Positions 9,021 to 17,116 of a DNA stretch of 64,000 bases are shown piece by piece. The DNA is from RYN-230 sp963829725 (GTDB taxonomy: Bacteria > Actinomycetota > Actinomycetes > Streptosporangiales > Streptosporangiaceae), in the NCBI GenBank assembly GCA_963829725.1, contig CAWHJW010000009.1, positions 248,001-312,000 of the forward strand, given 5' to 3'. How positions within the stretch are numbered: the first letter of the stretch is position 1; each line of letters starts with the position of its first letter. Below the pieces are notes generated by a model. It made no database searches and was not told where the DNA came from. It saw only the letters and a program-made list of their open reading frames with translations. Made by a program: the position numbers and the translations under genes.

Positions 9021-9662
9021 ATGGACGGGAACCCGGGCGGCGCGGCGCCTGCGGAACGCCCTGATCCGATGCGCCACCGGTGGCGGCCCGCTGACCGTGT
9101 CCGCGCCAGCGATGCCGACCGTGAGGCGGTGATCAGCCAGCTCAGCGAGCGGTACGCCGAGGGGCGGCTGACCCATGACACGCTGGATCAGCGGCTGGAA
9201 GCGGTACTGAAGGCCCGCTACCAGCATGATCTGAAGGACGTGCTGGCGGACCTGCCGTCCCGGCGCCGGCTGGGCGACGCGGTGCAGGCCGTCTGGCAGC
9301 GCGGCCGGGCCACGCTGGCCGGCCTGATGACAGGCGCCTCCCGGCCGGCGTCCGCCCGGCTGCTGGCCTTCCCGTCCGGCGGGCAGCGCCGGTTCACCAT
9401 TGGCCGGGACGCGGGCTGTGACATGGTGCTGCCCGACCCGACCATCTCCCGCTGGCACGCCGGGCTCAGGCGCGAGGCCAGCGGCTGGCTGCTCGACGAT
9501 CTCGGCTCCACTAACGGGACCACGCTGAACGGATGGCGGGTCCGGGCCTGGGTCCCGGTCCGGGACGGCGACCAGGTCAGCTTCGGCTTGGCCACCTTCG
9601 TCTTCGGCGCCCCGCCGGGGGGCCACGGGGCCCCGGCCGCGGAGCGCGGGGCGCGCGGCTGA
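9021..9662 (+). CDS. DUF1707 and FHA domain protein
   Basis: 213 residues. The N-terminal half holds a DUF1707 module (VRASDADREAVISQLSERYAEGRLT... DTLDQRLEAVLKA), common in actinobacterial regulatory or membrane-associated proteins. The C-terminal half is a forkhead-associated domain: FTIGRDAGCDMVLPDPTISRWHA, then LDDLGSTNGTTLNG, with the conserved Gly-Arg, Ser-Arg-His (here SRWH) and Ser-Thr-Asn-Gly residues for phosphothreonine binding. No membrane segment is seen. Likely a cytosolic reader of Ser/Thr-kinase phosphorylation; the partner is unknown. Transcribed alone, ahead of the histidine phosphatase gene. Confidence 0.88.
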   Translation: MDGNPGGAAPAERPDPMRHRWRPADRVRASDADREAVISQLSERYAEGRLTHDTLDQRLEAVLKARYQHDLKDVLADLPSRRRLGDAVQAVWQRGRATLAGLMTGASRPASARLLAFPSGGQRRFTIGRDAGCDMVLPDPTISRWHAGLRREASGWLLDDLGSTNGTTLNGWRVRAWVPVRDGDQVSFGLATFVFGAPPGGHGAPAAERGARG

Positions 9663-9722
9663 GCCAGCGGCACGCGCCGCCAGGCCGGCCCGGGCGTGTC
9701 CGTCCCGCCGCCGCGGACCCCG

Positions 9723-9728
9723 TAGAGT
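9723..9728 (+). promoter_or_regulatory. -10 element before the histidine phosphatase gene
   Basis: TAGAGT, 6 bases before the GTG at 9735. Probable leaderless promoter for the HisPhos-DUF3090-SCO1664 unit. Confidence 0.45.
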
Positions 9729-9734
9729 CATGGC

Positions 9735-10430
9735 GTGACATTGGTTCTGCTGGTGCGGCACGGGATGACGGCCGGGACCGGGACCGTGCTCACCGGCCGG
9801 ACCCCGGGTATCCCGCTGGATGACCGCGGCCGGGAGCAGGCGGCTGCGCTGGCCGCCCGGCTGGCCGACGTGCCGCTGGACGCCATCATCAGCAGCCCAC
9901 TGGACCGCTGCCGCGAGACCGCCGACGCGATCGCCGCGGCCCGCGGCGGCGAGCCGGTGCCGGTCCTCCAGGACGAGCAGTTCGCCGAGGTCAAGTACGG
10001 GGACTGGACCGGCCAGCCACTCAAGAAGCTGGCCAGGGACCCGCTGTGGCGCGTGGTCCAGGCGCATCCGAGCGCGGTCCGGTTCCCCGGCAAGGACGCC
10101 GAGTCCATGCCCGAGGTGGCGCACCGCGCGGTGGCCGCGGTGCGGGAGTGGAACGAGCGGCTCGGCCAGGACGCGGTCTACCTGATCTGCTCGCACGGTG
10201 ACGTGATCAAGGCGGTCATCGCGGACAGCCTGGGGATGCACCTCGACCTCAGCCAGCGGATCCAGGTGGACCCATGCTCGCTGAGCGTCATCCGGTACAC
10301 CCCGCTCCGGCCATTCCTGGTACGAATGAATGACAGCGGCCGCAGTGCCGCCGGGCTGGCCAGGCCGCATCGGAAAGTTCCCGGGGCCGGGGCGGGTGAC
10401 GCAGCCATCGGCGGGGGAGCGGGAGGATAA
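9735..10430 (+). CDS. histidine phosphatase superfamily protein (MSMEG_4193-type)
   Basis: 231 residues with the phosphoglycerate-mutase-like core: N-terminal LVRHGMT carrying the phospho-accepting histidine, SSPLDRCRETADAI, and the second catalytic histidine in CSHGDV. It corresponds to the actinobacterial subgroup that always sits beside DUF3090 and SCO1664-family genes (Rv2135c in M. tuberculosis, from memory). The substrate is unknown. The DUF3090 gene begins 5 bases after its stop, so the two are almost certainly co-translated. Confidence 0.88.
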   Translation: MTLVLLVRHGMTAGTGTVLTGRTPGIPLDDRGREQAAALAARLADVPLDAIISSPLDRCRETADAIAAARGGEPVPVLQDEQFAEVKYGDWTGQPLKKLARDPLWRVVQAHPSAVRFPGKDAESMPEVAHRAVAAVREWNERLGQDAVYLICSHGDVIKAVIADSLGMHLDLSQRIQVDPCSLSVIRYTPLRPFLVRMNDSGRSAAGLARPHRKVPGAGAGDAAIGGGAGG

Positions 10431-10435
10431 GGATC

Positions 10436-10996
10436 ATGCCGGTCTACTCCTATGATCCGCCAGAGCGTTTCGTGGCGGGCACGGTCGGTCAGCCGGGAGA
10501 ACGGACGTTCTACCTGCAGGCCACTGCCCGTGGCCGGGTGACCAGCGTGGCCCTGGAGAAGTTCCAGGTCAGCCTGCTCGCCGAGCGGCTGGAGGAGCTG
10601 CTGGACGAGGTGCTGCGGCGGACCGGCGGCCTGACCTCGGTCCCCGCCGCGACCCCCGCCGACCTGAGCGACGACGACCCGCTGGACCTGCCGCTCATGG
10701 AAGATTTCCGGGTCGGAGCCATCGCGCTGGCCTGGGATGGCGAGGACGAGCGGGTGGTCATCGAGGCCCAGGAAGAGTCGGAGAACCCGGTCGAGCCACT
10801 GGCCGAGGAAGTGCCGGAGAACGGGCCCGGCGTGCTCCGGGTGCGGATCACGGCGGCGTCCGCCCGGGCGTTCTCCCAGCGCGCGCTGCGCATCCTGGGC
10901 CAGGGACGCCCGCCCTGCCCGCTGTGCGGGCTGCCGCTGGACAGTGACGGGCATATCTGCCCGCGGCAGAACGGCCACCGGGCCGCCAATGCCTGA
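10436..10996 (+). CDS. DUF3090 family protein with C-terminal zinc-ribbon-like cysteines
   Basis: 186 residues. The start MPVYSYDPPERFVAGTVGQPGERTFYLQA is typical of DUF3090. The C-terminus has CPLCGLPLDSDGHICPRQNGH, a CxxC...C/H arrangement that could bind zinc. No known activity. It sits between the histidine phosphatase (5 bases upstream) and the SCO1664-family gene, whose ATG lies inside its last codons. This tight three-gene unit is conserved across actinomycetes, so the three products probably act together. Confidence 0.88.
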   Translation: MPVYSYDPPERFVAGTVGQPGERTFYLQATARGRVTSVALEKFQVSLLAERLEELLDEVLRRTGGLTSVPAATPADLSDDDPLDLPLMEDFRVGAIALAWDGEDERVVIEAQEESENPVEPLAEEVPENGPGVLRVRITAASARAFSQRALRILGQGRPPCPLCGLPLDSDGHICPRQNGHRAANA

Positions 10997-11782
10997 AAAA
11001 CCGCCCGCCCGGCGGTTGTCCCGCGCCAAATCCTCCCGCCCGGAGCCCAGCCAGGGGCGGCCGCCTGATGATCATTCGGTGGCGCTGCGGCTGCTCGCCG
11101 AGGGCGAGCTGGAGGTGGAGGGGCGGCTGGTGGTGGCGTCCAACGCCACCTTGTACTGCACGATCTCCGATGGGGCCACCGAGGCGGCCTGCGTGTACAA
11201 GCCGGTGGCCGGGGAAAGGCCGCTGTGGGACTTCCCGCACGGCACGCTGGCCGACCGGGAGGTGGCCGCGTACGCGGTGTCCCGCGCCGCGGGATGGGGC
11301 CTGGTGCCGCCGACCGTGTACCGCGACGGGCCGTTCGGCCCCGGCATGTGCCAGCTGTGGATCGACGCCGACCCGGCGGTGGACCTGGTCGCGCTGTCCC
11401 GCAGCACGGACCACCGGCCGCTGCGCGATATGGCCGTCTTCGACGCGGTGGTGAACAACGCGGACCGCAAGATCGGCCACCTGCTGCCGACCGCCGACGG
11501 CGCGCTGTACGGCTGCGACCACGGTGTCTGCTTCGGCGAGGAGTACAAGCTGCGCACGGTGCTGTGGCAGTGGCGGGGCCGCCGGCTGCCGGGCCGGGCG
11601 GTCGAGGCGCTGCAGCGGCTGGCCGCGGCGCTGGCCGCCGGCCCGCTGGCCGATGAGCTGGCCGCAGGCTGAACGAGGCGGAGATCGCGGCCACCCGGCA
11701 GCGGGTGGACCTGCTGCTGGCGGCCCGCCAGCATCCCTACCCGCCCGAGGACTGGCCCGCCGTCCCCTGGCCGCCGTACTAA
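10989..11782 (+). CDS. SCO1664 family protein (PI3/4-kinase-like fold), single-base frameshift near the 3' end
   Basis: Conserved actinobacterial protein with a kinase-like fold (ATYCTISD-type nucleotide region, VYKPVAGERPLWDFPHGTLADREVAAY, FDAVVNNADRKIGHLL, GCDHGVCF). The VNNADRK and DHG motifs resemble the catalytic and metal-binding loops of PI3/4-kinase-like enzymes. The frame from the ATG at 10989 stops at 11672 after ELAAG. The missing C-terminus (LNEAEIAATRQRVDLLL... DWPAVPWPPY) continues in the -1 frame to a TAA at 11780-11782. Adding one G to the GG at about 11667 restores a single frame. The start overlaps DUF3090 by 8 bases. I read it as one gene with an indel, natural or from sequencing. 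Confidence 0.8.
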
Positions 11783-11784
11783 AG

Positions 11785-12645
11785 TCAGCGCCCGGGTTCG
11801 CCGGGGTGGCGGCGGCGGCGGAGGTAGCGCTCGAACTCCCGGGCGATGGCGTCACCGCTGGCCTCGGGCAGGTCGGTGGCGTCCTTGGCCTCTTCCAGCG
11901 TGCGCACGTAGTCAGCGACCTCGGTGTCCGCCTCGGCCAGCTCGTCCACGCCGCGTTCCCAGGCCCGCGCCTCCTGGGGCAGGTCACCCAGCGGCAGCGA
12001 GGCATCCAGCACGTCCTCCACGCCGCGCAGCAGCGCCAGGGTGGCCTTCGGGCTGGGCGGCTGGGCCACGTAGTGCGGCACCGACGCCCAGAGCGAGACC
12101 GCCGTGATCCCGGCCTGGGTGCAGGCGTGCTGCAGCACCCCGACGATCCCGGTGGGGCCCTTGTACTCGACCGGCTCGATGTGCAGGTCGGCGGCGAGAG
12201 CCGGGTCCGAGGCGGCCGCCGCGACCGGGACGGGCCGGGTGTGCGGCGAATCCGCCAGCAGTGCGCCGAGCACCACCACCGTCTGCGTACCGAGGTCGGT
12301 GAACGCCTGCACCAGCTCGTCGCTGAAGGCCCGCCAGCGCATGTTGGGCTCGATGCCGTGCACCAGCACCACATCCCGGCCCAGGCCCTCGGGAGTGGCC
12401 AGGGACAGCCGCGTCGTCGGCCAGACCAGCCGCTCGGTGCGCCCCTCGGACACCTCCATGACCGGGCGGGTCACCTGGAAGTCGTAGTAGTCCTCGGGGT
12501 CGATGGCCCCGATCTGGGTGGCTTCCCAGGCAATGCCCAGATGATCCACCACTCCGCTGGCCGCCTCGCCCGCGTCATTCCAGCCCTCGAAGGCGGCGAT
12601 GACCGCTGGCGAGGTGAGCTTGCGGACACCGGTCAACTCGATCAC
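11785..12645 (-). CDS. PAC2 family protein
   Basis: 286 residues. MIELTGVRKLTSPAVIAAFEGWNDAGEAASGVVDHL is the PAC2 (proteasome assembly chaperone 2-like) signature, followed by VVLVHGIEPNMRWRAFSDEL and the helical C-terminus DEL...DYVRTLEEAKDATDLPEASGDAIAREFERYLRRR. Bacterial PAC2 proteins resemble archaeal and eukaryal proteasome-assembly factors, but a chaperone role in actinomycetes is unproven. The GTG start has a good AAGGAGGTG ribosome site. It ends 2 bases from the SCO1664-family gene, leaving no room for mshC, which normally lies between them. Divergent from metH. Confidence 0.88.
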   Translation of the reverse strand: MIELTGVRKLTSPAVIAAFEGWNDAGEAASGVVDHLGIAWEATQIGAIDPEDYYDFQVTRPVMEVSEGRTERLVWPTTRLSLATPEGLGRDVVLVHGIEPNMRWRAFSDELVQAFTDLGTQTVVVLGALLADSPHTRPVPVAAAASDPALAADLHIEPVEYKGPTGIVGVLQHACTQAGITAVSLWASVPHYVAQPPSPKATLALLRGVEDVLDASLPLGDLPQEARAWERGVDELAEADTEVADYVRTLEEAKDATDLPEASGDAIAREFERYLRRRRHPGEPGR

Positions 12646-12768
12646 TCACCACCTCCTTACCGGCCAGCGCCGATGGACACCAGATTACGTGCACAGCTAC
12701 GATCACCGCGTGCCCCGGGTCAGCCCCCCGGGCTGCCGGCGGCCCCGGGGGAACACGTCGCCTTAGAA

Positions 12769-12774
12769 TAGGGT
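12769..12774 (+). promoter_or_regulatory. possible -10 element before metH
   Basis: TAGGGT lies 5 bases before the metH ATG, overlapping TAGAAT at 12764-12769. Either would give a leaderless or near-leaderless transcript. No cobalamin riboswitch fits in the 134-base gap. A GC-rich inverted stretch precedes it around 12712-12755. Confidence 0.35.
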
Positions 12775-12779
12775 CCCTG

Positions 12780-15700
12780 ATGACTTCCACTGCTCGCCCG
12801 CCCCGGCCCGCGCTACCGGCCCTGGGCGCCGCCCTGGGGGACCGTGTCGTCGTGGCCGATGGGGCGATGGGGACGATGATCCAGGCTAGCGCGGCCACGC
12901 TGAGCGACTTCGACGGGCACGAGGGCTGCAACGAGATCCTCAACGTGACCCGCCCGGATGTGGTCCGCGAGGTCCATGAGGGCTACCTCCAGGCCGGGGC
13001 GGATGCCGTCACCACCAACACATTCGGCGCGAACCAGACGGCACTGGGTGAATACGGCCTATCCGCCCGGATCGGGGAACTGTCCGAGGCGGGGGCCCGG
13101 ATCGCCCGGGCGGCGGCCGACGCCTGGTCCACCCCGGAGCGGCCGCGCTGGGTGCTGGGCTCGATCGGGCCCGGCACCAAGCTGCCCACCCTCGGCCACG
13201 CCCGGTTCGCCGAGCTGCGGGACGCCTATCTCCAGAACGCGGCCGGGCTGCTCCGCGGCGGCGCCGACGCGATCATCATCGAGACCTCGCAGGACCTGCT
13301 CCAGGCGAAGGCGGCGGTCATCGGGTCGCGCCGCGCGATGGCGGCGGCGGACGCCCAGGTTCCCCTGATCGCCCAGGTGACGATCGAGACCACCGGGGCC
13401 ATGCTGCTCGGCAGCGAGATCGGCGCCGCGCTGGCCGTGCTGGAGCCGCTGGGCATCACCATGATCGGGCTCAACTGCGCCACCGGGCCCGGCGAGATGA
13501 GTGAGCACCTGCGCTACCTGGCCGCCCACGCGCGCATCCCGCTGTCCTGCATGCCCAACGCCGGCCTGCCCGAGCTGACCTCGGACGGTGCCCGGTACCC
13601 GCTCACCCCGGGCCAGCTCGCCGACGCGCACGAGCGGTTCACCGCCGAGTTCGGCCTGGCCCTGGTGGGCGGGTGCTGCGGCACCACCCCCGAGCATATG
13701 GCCGCGGTGGTGGACCGCCTGCGCGGGCGGCCGGTGGCCAGCCGCCGGCCCCGGCCCGAGCCGGGCGTGGCCTCGCTGTACCAGCACGTGACGTTCCGCC
13801 AGGACACGTCGTTCCTGGCCATCGGCGAGCGGACCAACGCGAACGGGTCCAAGGCGTTCCGCGAGGCGCTGGTCGCGGGCCGCTTCGACGATTGCGTGGA
13901 GATCGCCCGGGCGCAGACGCGGGACGGCGCGCACCTGCTCGACGTGTGCGTGGACTACGTCGGCCGGGACGGCGTGGCCGACATGGCCGAGGTGGCCGGG
14001 CGGCTGGCCACCGCGGCCACGCTTCCGCTCGTCCTCGACTCCACCGAGCCGGGGGTAATCCGGGCCGGCCTGGAACTGCTGGCCGGGCGCGCGGTGGTGA
14101 ACTCGGTCAACTACGAGGACGGGGACGGCCCGCACTCGCGGATCGCCCAGGTCATGCCGATGGTGGCCGAGCACGGCGCGGCCGTGATCGCGCTGACCAT
14201 CGACGAGCAGGGCCAGGCCCGCACCGCCGAGTGGAAGGTCGCGGTGGCCAGCCGGCTGATCGAGGACCTGACCGGGAACTGGGGGATGCGGGCCAGCGAC
14301 ATCATCATGGACTGCCTCACGTTCCCGATCGCCACCGGCCAGGAGGAGACCCGGCGGGACGCCATCGAGACGATCGAGGCCATCCGCGAGGTCAAGCGCT
14401 GCTACCCGGAGGTGCAGACGACGCTCGGCGTCTCCAACGTGTCCTTCGGCCTCAACCCGGCCGCCCGGGCCGTGCTGAACTCGGTGTTCCTGGACGAGTG
14501 CGTCCGGGCTGGCCTGGACTCCGCCATCGTGCACGCGGCCCGGATCATGCCCATCAACCGGATCCCGGACGAGCAGCTGCAGACCGCGCTGGACCTCATC
14601 TACGACCGCAGGCGGGACGGGTACGACCCGCTGTCCCGGCTGCTGGAGCTGTTCGACGGCGTGGACGCGGCCGCGGTCAAGGCGAGCCGGGCGGCCGAGC
14701 TGGCCGGGCTGCCGCTCTGGGAGCGGCTCAAGCGGCGGATCATCGACGGCGAGAAGATCGGCCTGGAAGCCGACCTGGACGAGGCGCTGGCCCGGCGGCC
14801 CGCCCTCGAGATCGTCAACGACGTGCTGCTGGACGGGATGAGGACGGTCGGCGACCTGTTCGGCGCCGGCCAGATGCAGCTGCCGTTCGTGCTCGCCTCG
14901 GCCGAGGTGATGAAGCTCGCGGTTGGCTACCTGGAGCCGCACATGGAGCGGTCCGGCGAGGACGGCAAGGGCCGGATCGTGCTGGCCACGGTCCGCGGCG
15001 ACGTGCACGACATCGGCAAGAACCTGGTTGACATCATCCTGTCCAACAACGGCTACGACGTGGTGAACATCGGCATCAAGCAGCCGCTGTCCGCCATCGT
15101 GGACGCGGCGACCGAGCATGACGCCGATGTGATCGGGATGTCCGGGCTGCTAGTCAAGTCCACCGTGGTGATGCGGGACAACCTGGCCGAGCTGAACACC
15201 CGCCAGCTGGCCGGGCGGTGGCCGGTGCTGCTCGGCGGGGCCGCGCTGACCCGGGCCTACGTGGAGCAGGACCTGGCCACCCTGTTCGAAGGGGAGGTCC
15301 GCTACGCCCGGGACGCCTTCGAGGGCCTCCGGCTGATGGACGCGTTCATGGCGGTGCGCCGCGGTGCGGCGGGCGCGGCCCTGCCGCCGCTGCGCGCGCG
15401 CCGGGTGCGGACCGGGGCCAGGCTGGAGGTCACCGAGCCCGCGGCCATGCCGGCCCGGTCCGACGTGGCCAGCGACGCAGGAGTGCCGGTGCCGCCGTTC
15501 ACCGGGGACCGGGTGGTCAAGGGCATCCCGCTGACCGACTACGCGGCCTTCCTGGACGAGCGGGCCACGTTCATGGGGCAGTGGGGGCTCAAGCCGTCCC
15601 GGGGCGGCGGCCCGTCGTACGAGGAACTCGTGGAGACGGAGGGCCGGCCCCGGCTGCGCATGTGGCTGGAGCGGATGCAGACCGAGGGCCTGCTCACGGC

Positions 15701-16271
15701 GTCCGTGGTGTACGGCTACTTCCCGGCCGTGAGCGAGGGCAACGACCTGGTCATCCTGGACCCCGGCGGTGCGGAGCGGGAGCGGTTCCGCTTCCCCAGG
15801 CAGCGGCACGACCGGCACCTGTGCCTGGCCGACTTCTTCCGCCCGCGCTCCGGCGGCCAGGCCGACGTGGCCGCCTTCCAGCTGGTCACGGTGGGCCCGG
15901 CGGTCAGCCGGGCCACCGCCGAGCTGTTCGCCAAGAACGCCTACCGCGAATACCTGGAACTGCACGGGCTGTCCGTCCAGCTGACCGAGGCGCTGGCCGA
16001 GTACTGGCACGGCCGGATCCGCCAGGAGACCGGCCTGGCCGGTGACGACCCGGCCGACCTGGACGGCATCCTGCGGGTGGGCTACCGCGGCTGCCGCTAC
16101 TCATTCGGCTACCCGGCCTGCCCCGACCTGGAAGACCGCGCGAAGGTGGTCCGGCTGCTCGCCCCGGACCGCATCGGGGTCGCCCTGTCCGAGGAGTTCC
16201 AGCTGGTCCCGGAACAGGCGACCGACGCGCTGATCACCTTCCACCCCGAGGCGAAGTACTTCTCCGCATGA
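12780..16271 (+). CDS. metH: cobalamin-dependent methionine synthase
   Basis: Transfers the methyl group of 5-methyl-THF to homocysteine through methylcobalamin. 1163 residues with all four modules in order: homocysteine-binding domain (VVADGAMGTMIQ; zinc cysteines in VGGCCGTTPEH near 298), pterin-binding domain (AIGERTNANGSKAF), cap plus B12 domain with the lower-ligand histidine in DVHDIGKN (His743), and the AdoMet-dependent reactivation domain (from about 880; RVGYRGCRYSFGYPACPDL near the end). Length and order are normal. The HAD gene starts within its stop codon (ATGA). The PAC2-metH arrangement is shared with mycobacteria. Confidence 0.96.
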   Translation: MTSTARPPRPALPALGAALGDRVVVADGAMGTMIQASAATLSDFDGHEGCNEILNVTRPDVVREVHEGYLQAGADAVTTNTFGANQTALGEYGLSARIGELSEAGARIARAAADAWSTPERPRWVLGSIGPGTKLPTLGHARFAELRDAYLQNAAGLLRGGADAIIIETSQDLLQAKAAVIGSRRAMAAADAQVPLIAQVTIETTGAMLLGSEIGAALAVLEPLGITMIGLNCATGPGEMSEHLRYLAAHARIPLSCMPNAGLPELTSDGARYPLTPGQLADAHERFTAEFGLALVGGCCGTTPEHMAAVVDRLRGRPVASRRPRPEPGVASLYQHVTFRQDTSFLAIGERTNANGSKAFREALVAGRFDDCVEIARAQTRDGAHLLDVCVDYVGRDGVADMAEVAGRLATAATLPLVLDSTEPGVIRAGLELLAGRAVVNSVNYEDGDGPHSRIAQVMPMVAEHGAAVIALTIDEQGQARTAEWKVAVASRLIEDLTGNWGMRASDIIMDCLTFPIATGQEETRRDAIETIEAIREVKRCYPEVQTTLGVSNVSFGLNPAARAVLNSVFLDECVRAGLDSAIVHAARIMPINRIPDEQLQTALDLIYDRRRDGYDPLSRLLELFDGVDAAAVKASRAAELAGLPLWERLKRRIIDGEKIGLEADLDEALARRPALEIVNDVLLDGMRTVGDLFGAGQMQLPFVLASAEVMKLAVGYLEPHMERSGEDGKGRIVLATVRGDVHDIGKNLVDIILSNNGYDVVNIGIKQPLSAIVDAATEHDADVIGMSGLLVKSTVVMRDNLAELNTRQLAGRWPVLLGGAALTRAYVEQDLATLFEGEVRYARDAFEGLRLMDAFMAVRRGAAGAALPPLRARRVRTGARLEVTEPAAMPARSDVASDAGVPVPPFTGDRVVKGIPLTDYAAFLDERATFMGQWGLKPSRGGGPSYEELVETEGRPRLRMWLERMQTEGLLTASVVYGYFPAVSEGNDLVILDPGGAERERFRFPRQRHDRHLCLADFFRPRSGGQADVAAFQLVTVGPAVSRATAELFAKNAYREYLELHGLSVQLTEALAEYWHGRIRQETGLAGDDPADLDGILRVGYRGCRYSFGYPACPDLEDRAKVVRLLAPDRIGVALSEEFQLVPEQATDALITFHPEAKYFSA

Positions 16272-16945
16272 CGTTGCAGGCGGTCCTGTTCGACATGGAC
16301 GGGCTCCTGGTCAACTCGGAGCCGCTCTGGTACGAGGTCGAGGCGGGCATCATGGCCCGGATGGGCAGCCCCTGGGGGCAGGCCGACCAGGAGCACCTGG
16401 TCGGCGGGTCGCTGCGCCGGTCCACCGCGTACATGCGGCACAAGGCCGCGGTGCCGGTGCCGGAAGAGACGATCGCGGAGTGGCTCACCCAGGGGATGGC
16501 CAGCCTGGTGCGCCGCCGCGGCGTCCCGATGATGCCCGGCGCCGCCGCCCTGCTGGCCGGGATCGGCGCCGCCGGGGTGCCGCACGCCCTGGTCACCTCG
16601 GCCGAGCCGGAGATCATGGAGGCGGCGCTGGACTCCATCGGGGTCCGCTTCCCGGTGACCGTGTGCGCCGCCGACGTCATCAAGGGGAAGCCTGATCCCG
16701 AGCCGTACCTGGAGGCCGCCGCGCGGCTGCGGGTGGCGCCAGGGGGCTGCGTGGCGCTCGAGGACTCACCCAGCGGGATCACGTCCGCGCACGCCGCGGG
16801 GTGCGCGGTCATCGCGGTGCCCAGCGTCCCGCCGCCGCCGGGCCTGGCCCGGCTCACCGTGCCGTCCCTGGCGGCGCTCGACCTGGCCGCGCTGCGAGCC
16901 GTCGCGGCCGGCCAGCAGCCACAGGCCATGTCGGCCGAATCGTAA
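16268..16945 (+). CDS. HAD superfamily hydrolase (beta-phosphoglucomutase-like)
   Basis: 225 residues. Motif I LFDMDGLLVNSEPLW (nucleophile and acid/base aspartates), a helical cap, motif II in LVTSAEPE, the conserved lysine in VIKGKPDPEPYLEAA, and motif III/IV in CVALEDSPSGITSAHAAG are all present. This is the subgroup of small phosphosugar or nucleotide phosphatases and phosphomutases; the substrate cannot be read from sequence. Translationally coupled to metH by a 4-base overlap. Confidence 0.88.
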   Translation: MTLQAVLFDMDGLLVNSEPLWYEVEAGIMARMGSPWGQADQEHLVGGSLRRSTAYMRHKAAVPVPEETIAEWLTQGMASLVRRRGVPMMPGAAALLAGIGAAGVPHALVTSAEPEIMEAALDSIGVRFPVTVCAADVIKGKPDPEPYLEAAARLRVAPGGCVALEDSPSGITSAHAAGCAVIAVPSVPPPPGLARLTVPSLAALDLAALRAVAAGQQPQAMSAES

Positions 16946-17069
16946 TTCGGTCACAATCCAGGCACGACAATGCGTTAACTCTGGCGCGAACCAGGCAAAA
17001 CGGTAGATCCTCCCGGTTAGGTCCCTGGTCGGGGGCTTACCGCAGCGCCCCGGGCGCGGGAGAACGGCT

Positions 17070-17091
17070 GATTTTCCCGCGCGGGAAAATC
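17070..17091. promoter_or_regulatory. perfect 22-bp palindrome upstream of the ABC transporter operon
   Basis: The half-site GATTTTCCCGC is followed directly by its exact complement, with no loop, 25 bases before the ATG at 17117. Loop-free symmetry argues for a dimeric repressor or activator site, not a terminator. It is also the most AT-rich patch in the neighbourhood. Confidence 0.7.
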
Positions 17092-17116
17092 TTCCGCAGA
17101 GCAGGAGCAGTTCCTG

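Noticed and set aside
12646..12779. Cobalamin riboswitch before metH
   Set aside because: The gap is only 134 bases, no conserved B12-box sequence was seen, and a -10 box lies a few bases before the ATG.
13059..15119. 686-residue antisense open frame inside metH
   Set aside because: Shadow of metH with low-complexity translation; no start signal.
17070..17091. Palindrome as a transcription terminator for the HAD gene
   Set aside because: No loop, no T-tract and position just before an operon start; an operator fits better.
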